Shown here: positions 20,826-22,409 of the stretch, one piece after another
Layout: the number at the start of each line of letters is the position of its first letter
How positions within the stretch are numbered: the first letter of the stretch is position 1
Source: JAGQRJ01 sp041402045
GTDB lineage: Bacteria > Planctomycetota > J058
Length of the DNA stretch: 22,409 nucleotides
Assembly (NCBI GenBank): GCA_041402045.1
Contig: JAWKSZ010000094.1
Coordinates: 1-22,409 of the forward strand
Direction of reading: 5' to 3'
Notes under the pieces: generated by a model
The model's database searches: none
What the model was told of the DNA's origin: nothing
Seen by the model: the letters and a program-made list of their open reading frames with translations, nothing else
Made by a program: the position numbers and the translations under genes

Positions 20826-22409
20826 CTAGAACACGCCGAGCTGGCGGCCCATCCAGTAGGGCAGCACCAGGTCCAGCCCGATCTTCTCGCGCCGCGGGTC
20901 GCCCTGGTTGGGGGTCGCCGGGGTGAAGGGCTCGCGCTGCCACACGAAGTGCTTGTAGGGCTGACGCAGGGCCGGGTGCAGCGGCTCCGACGGCAGCGTC
21001 TTCGTCGTGCGCACCAGGGTCACCATGCCGCCCTGGTGGGTGTACTCGACCTGGGTGTGGGTCGTCCAGGTGACGCCGGAGAGGTCGATCACCGCCGGCG
21101 CGACGACGCGGTGGTTGGTCTCCACGAACTGGCGCATGGCCTCGCGCACCGAGCCGTGGAGCACGCCCTGGGTCGAGGGGTCGATCGTGGTCCGGATCAG
21201 GTCGAAGTGCGCGTTGCGGTGGTGGCCGACGTAGCGCTCGACCAGCGAGAACGCGCGGCGCATGTCCTGCCAGCGGCTCGCGTCGGTCTCGAGCTGGAAG
21301 TAGGTGTAGTTGTTGATATGCCCCAGGTTGAACCCGTAGTAGTGGTCGAGGCCGAAGGTCCCGAACCAGGAGCCGAGCCAGGCCAGCTTGCTCAAGGGCC
21401 CCGCGGCGGCCAGCGCGGCGCCGTAGCGCTGCGGGTTCACCCGGTAGCCCGCGTGGAGGAAGGCCAGCTTCTGCGCGCCGACGCCGGCCCAGAAGGTGGG
21501 GCCGCGGCTGTTGACCGAGCCGAAGCCCGGGCGGTCCTCGTCCACGATCCAGCGCTCGGCGATCAGGTAGTCGAGGATCTGCTCCAGGCGGCGCTTGGCC
21601 TCGGGCCGCGCGGCGGGCACGTGCTCGTAGGCGGCCGAGAGCCCGAACACCACGCCGCTGTACTGATCGCGGGAGATCCCGTTGGTCCCCTGCCAGCCGA
21701 TCCAGGTCTCGCCGTGGAGCTGCGCGCTGCGAAAAGCGCCGCGGCTCGCGATCTGCTGCCCGGCGAGGGAGGTCTCCGGCGCCGCCGTGCGCGCCAGGAG
21801 CCCGGTCCCGCCGTTCACGTCGAGGAGCGCGCCGATCCCCTTGAGGGTGTGCCCGATCGAGTCCTGGGCCAGCGCGCTCCCGGTCGCCGCGTAGCGGAAG
21901 GACTGCGCCGCGAGGTACTGCCCGGTCCAGATCGCCGAGTCGCCGCCGTCCTCGTAGTCGACGACCGCGCCTTGGACCCCGGGCCCGCCGTTGCGATACG
22001 CCGCGAGCCAGGTGTCCGTGGCCGGCGTGTCCACGATCGCGGTCAGCACCAGGCCGTGGGGCTGGTTCACCGCGCGCAGCTTGAGCTCGACGTTCTGGAC
22101 CACCTCCTCGAAGGGGACCTGGGTCCCCGAGTCCACGAGCGGCGGCGCGCCGGCGGCGGGCACCGACCCCGGCAGGCCCTGGAGCCCCTGGAGCTGGGGC
22201 AGGAAGGCGTAGAGGGTCACCGTCAGCGCTTGCTGCGCCAGCCAGTTGGCCGGCCCGCTGAGCACGCCGGTGAGCTGCTGCGCGATCGGGTTCGGCGAGT
22301 CGATCCGCAGTGAGAACGCGAGCTGCGGCTGGCCCACGCGACGCACGACCGGACGCGCGGGGTCGCTGTCGTCGATCTCGGCGTCGACCTCGAGGGACAG
22401 GTCGTCGAG
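20826..22409 (-). CDS. C-terminal part of a large protein of unknown function
   Basis: 528 codons are visible and the frame leaves the window at its 5' end, so the N-terminus is missing; the GTG at 22346 is internal. An Asp-rich start leads to FSLRIDSPNPIAQQLTGVLS and a Pro/Gly/Leu linker. Then comes a long domain of helices and aromatic turns: DSAIWTGQYLAAQSFRYAA, IGHTLKGIGALLDVNGGTGL, SGVVFGLSAAYEHVP, RRLEQILDYLIAERWIVDE, WFGTFGLDHYYGFNLGHINN, ending LPYWMGRQLGVF. Repeating pairs of amphipathic helices with conserved Trp, His and Tyr recall the alpha/alpha toroid of carbohydrate-active enzymes and lyases, but I cannot name a family. A secreted or envelope role is likely but not shown. The stop is TAG at 20826, 35 nt from the tandem repeat. 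Confidence 0.85.
   Translation of the reverse strand, partial: LDDLSLEVDAEIDDSDPARPVVRRVGQPQLAFSLRIDSPNPIAQQLTGVLSGPANWLAQQALTVTLYAFLPQLQGLQGLPGSVPAAGAPPLVDSGTQVPFEEVVQNVELKLRAVNQPHGLVLTAIVDTPATDTWLAAYRNGGPGVQGAVVDYEDGGDSAIWTGQYLAAQSFRYAATGSALAQDSIGHTLKGIGALLDVNGGTGLLARTAAPETSLAGQQIASRGAFRSAQLHGETWIGWQGTNGISRDQYSGVVFGLSAAYEHVPAARPEAKRRLEQILDYLIAERWIVDEDRPGFGSVNSRGPTFWAGVGAQKLAFLHAGYRVNPQRYGAALAAAGPLSKLAWLGSWFGTFGLDHYYGFNLGHINNYTYFQLETDASRWQDMRRAFSLVERYVGHHRNAHFDLIRTTIDPSTQGVLHGSVREAMRQFVETNHRVVAPAVIDLSGVTWTTHTQVEYTHQGGMVTLVRTTKTLPSEPLHPALRQPYKHFVWQREPFTPATPNQGDPRREKIGLDLVLPYWMGRQLGVF

Noticed and set aside
20597..20926. Plus-strand frame with repeated VGAGFTGLPPP
   Set aside because: It is a translation of the direct repeats and continues over the antisense strand of the gene at 20826; no start signal and no sensible composition.

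Overview
This is a very GC-rich window with dense coding on both strands and codons that end almost always in G or C. Starts are a mix of ATG, GTG and TTG, and several genes look leaderless or have unusual starts. Multi-zinc-ribbon membrane proteins, orphan secreted proteins, a DUF3239/DUF6882-type protein and palindromic interspersed repeats together fit a planctomycete-like (Planctomycetota) or, less likely, a myxobacterial chromosome. No rRNA, tRNA, marker gene, phage or CRISPR array is visible, so this assignment is an inference. Enzyme families were recognised from motifs by eye; no database search was run.

Layout. 1-2824: a secreted protein of unknown function (minus) diverges from a class-3-type aldehyde dehydrogenase (plus), which is followed by a nested four-stem inverted repeat. 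2992-6125: three plus-strand genes for envelope-type proteins of unknown function: a two-helix membrane protein, a probable DUF3239-DUF6882 protein, and a zinc-ribbon membrane protein whose real start probably lies upstream of its first GTG. 6148-8234: an Arg-rich unknown (minus), a membrane protein pairing a RING/PHD-like finger with a PDZ-like domain (plus), and a UPF0316/DUF2179 protein (minus). 8235-8706: palindromes plus a possible gene remnant. 8707-9471: a SAM-dependent methyltransferase (minus).

9721-13778 (plus) reads as a cell-surface glycan module: a GT39-like integral membrane glycosyltransferase, an AlgI-like MBOAT O-acyltransferase and an overlapping SGNH/AlgX-like partner. 13878-15230 (minus) holds a YigZ/IMPACT protein and an unknown. 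15567-16010 is a DUF1801 protein with a histone-H1-like Lys/Ala tail.

16054-19557 is a compact nickel/cobalt ECF-type importer: a DUF4198 periplasmic protein, CbiM, a CbiL/NikL-like anchored periplasmic protein, CbiQ, and CbiO with a nine-histidine tail. The last four genes overlap by 4 nt at each junction. 19442-20425 (minus) encodes a secreted protein whose frame runs through repeats into cbiO antisense. 20826-22409 (minus) is the C-terminal part of a large protein that leaves the window.

The observations most worth a second look are: a promoter-like block shared by the two unlinked secreted-protein genes (1049 and 20425), with sigma-54-like spacing; the nested inverted repeat at 2833-2902; the odd number of CxxC pairs that implies a non-canonical start near 4881; a family of GC-rich hairpin repeats with a ~93-bp tandem copy; and predicted N-terminal histidines in three extracytoplasmic components of the metal importer.
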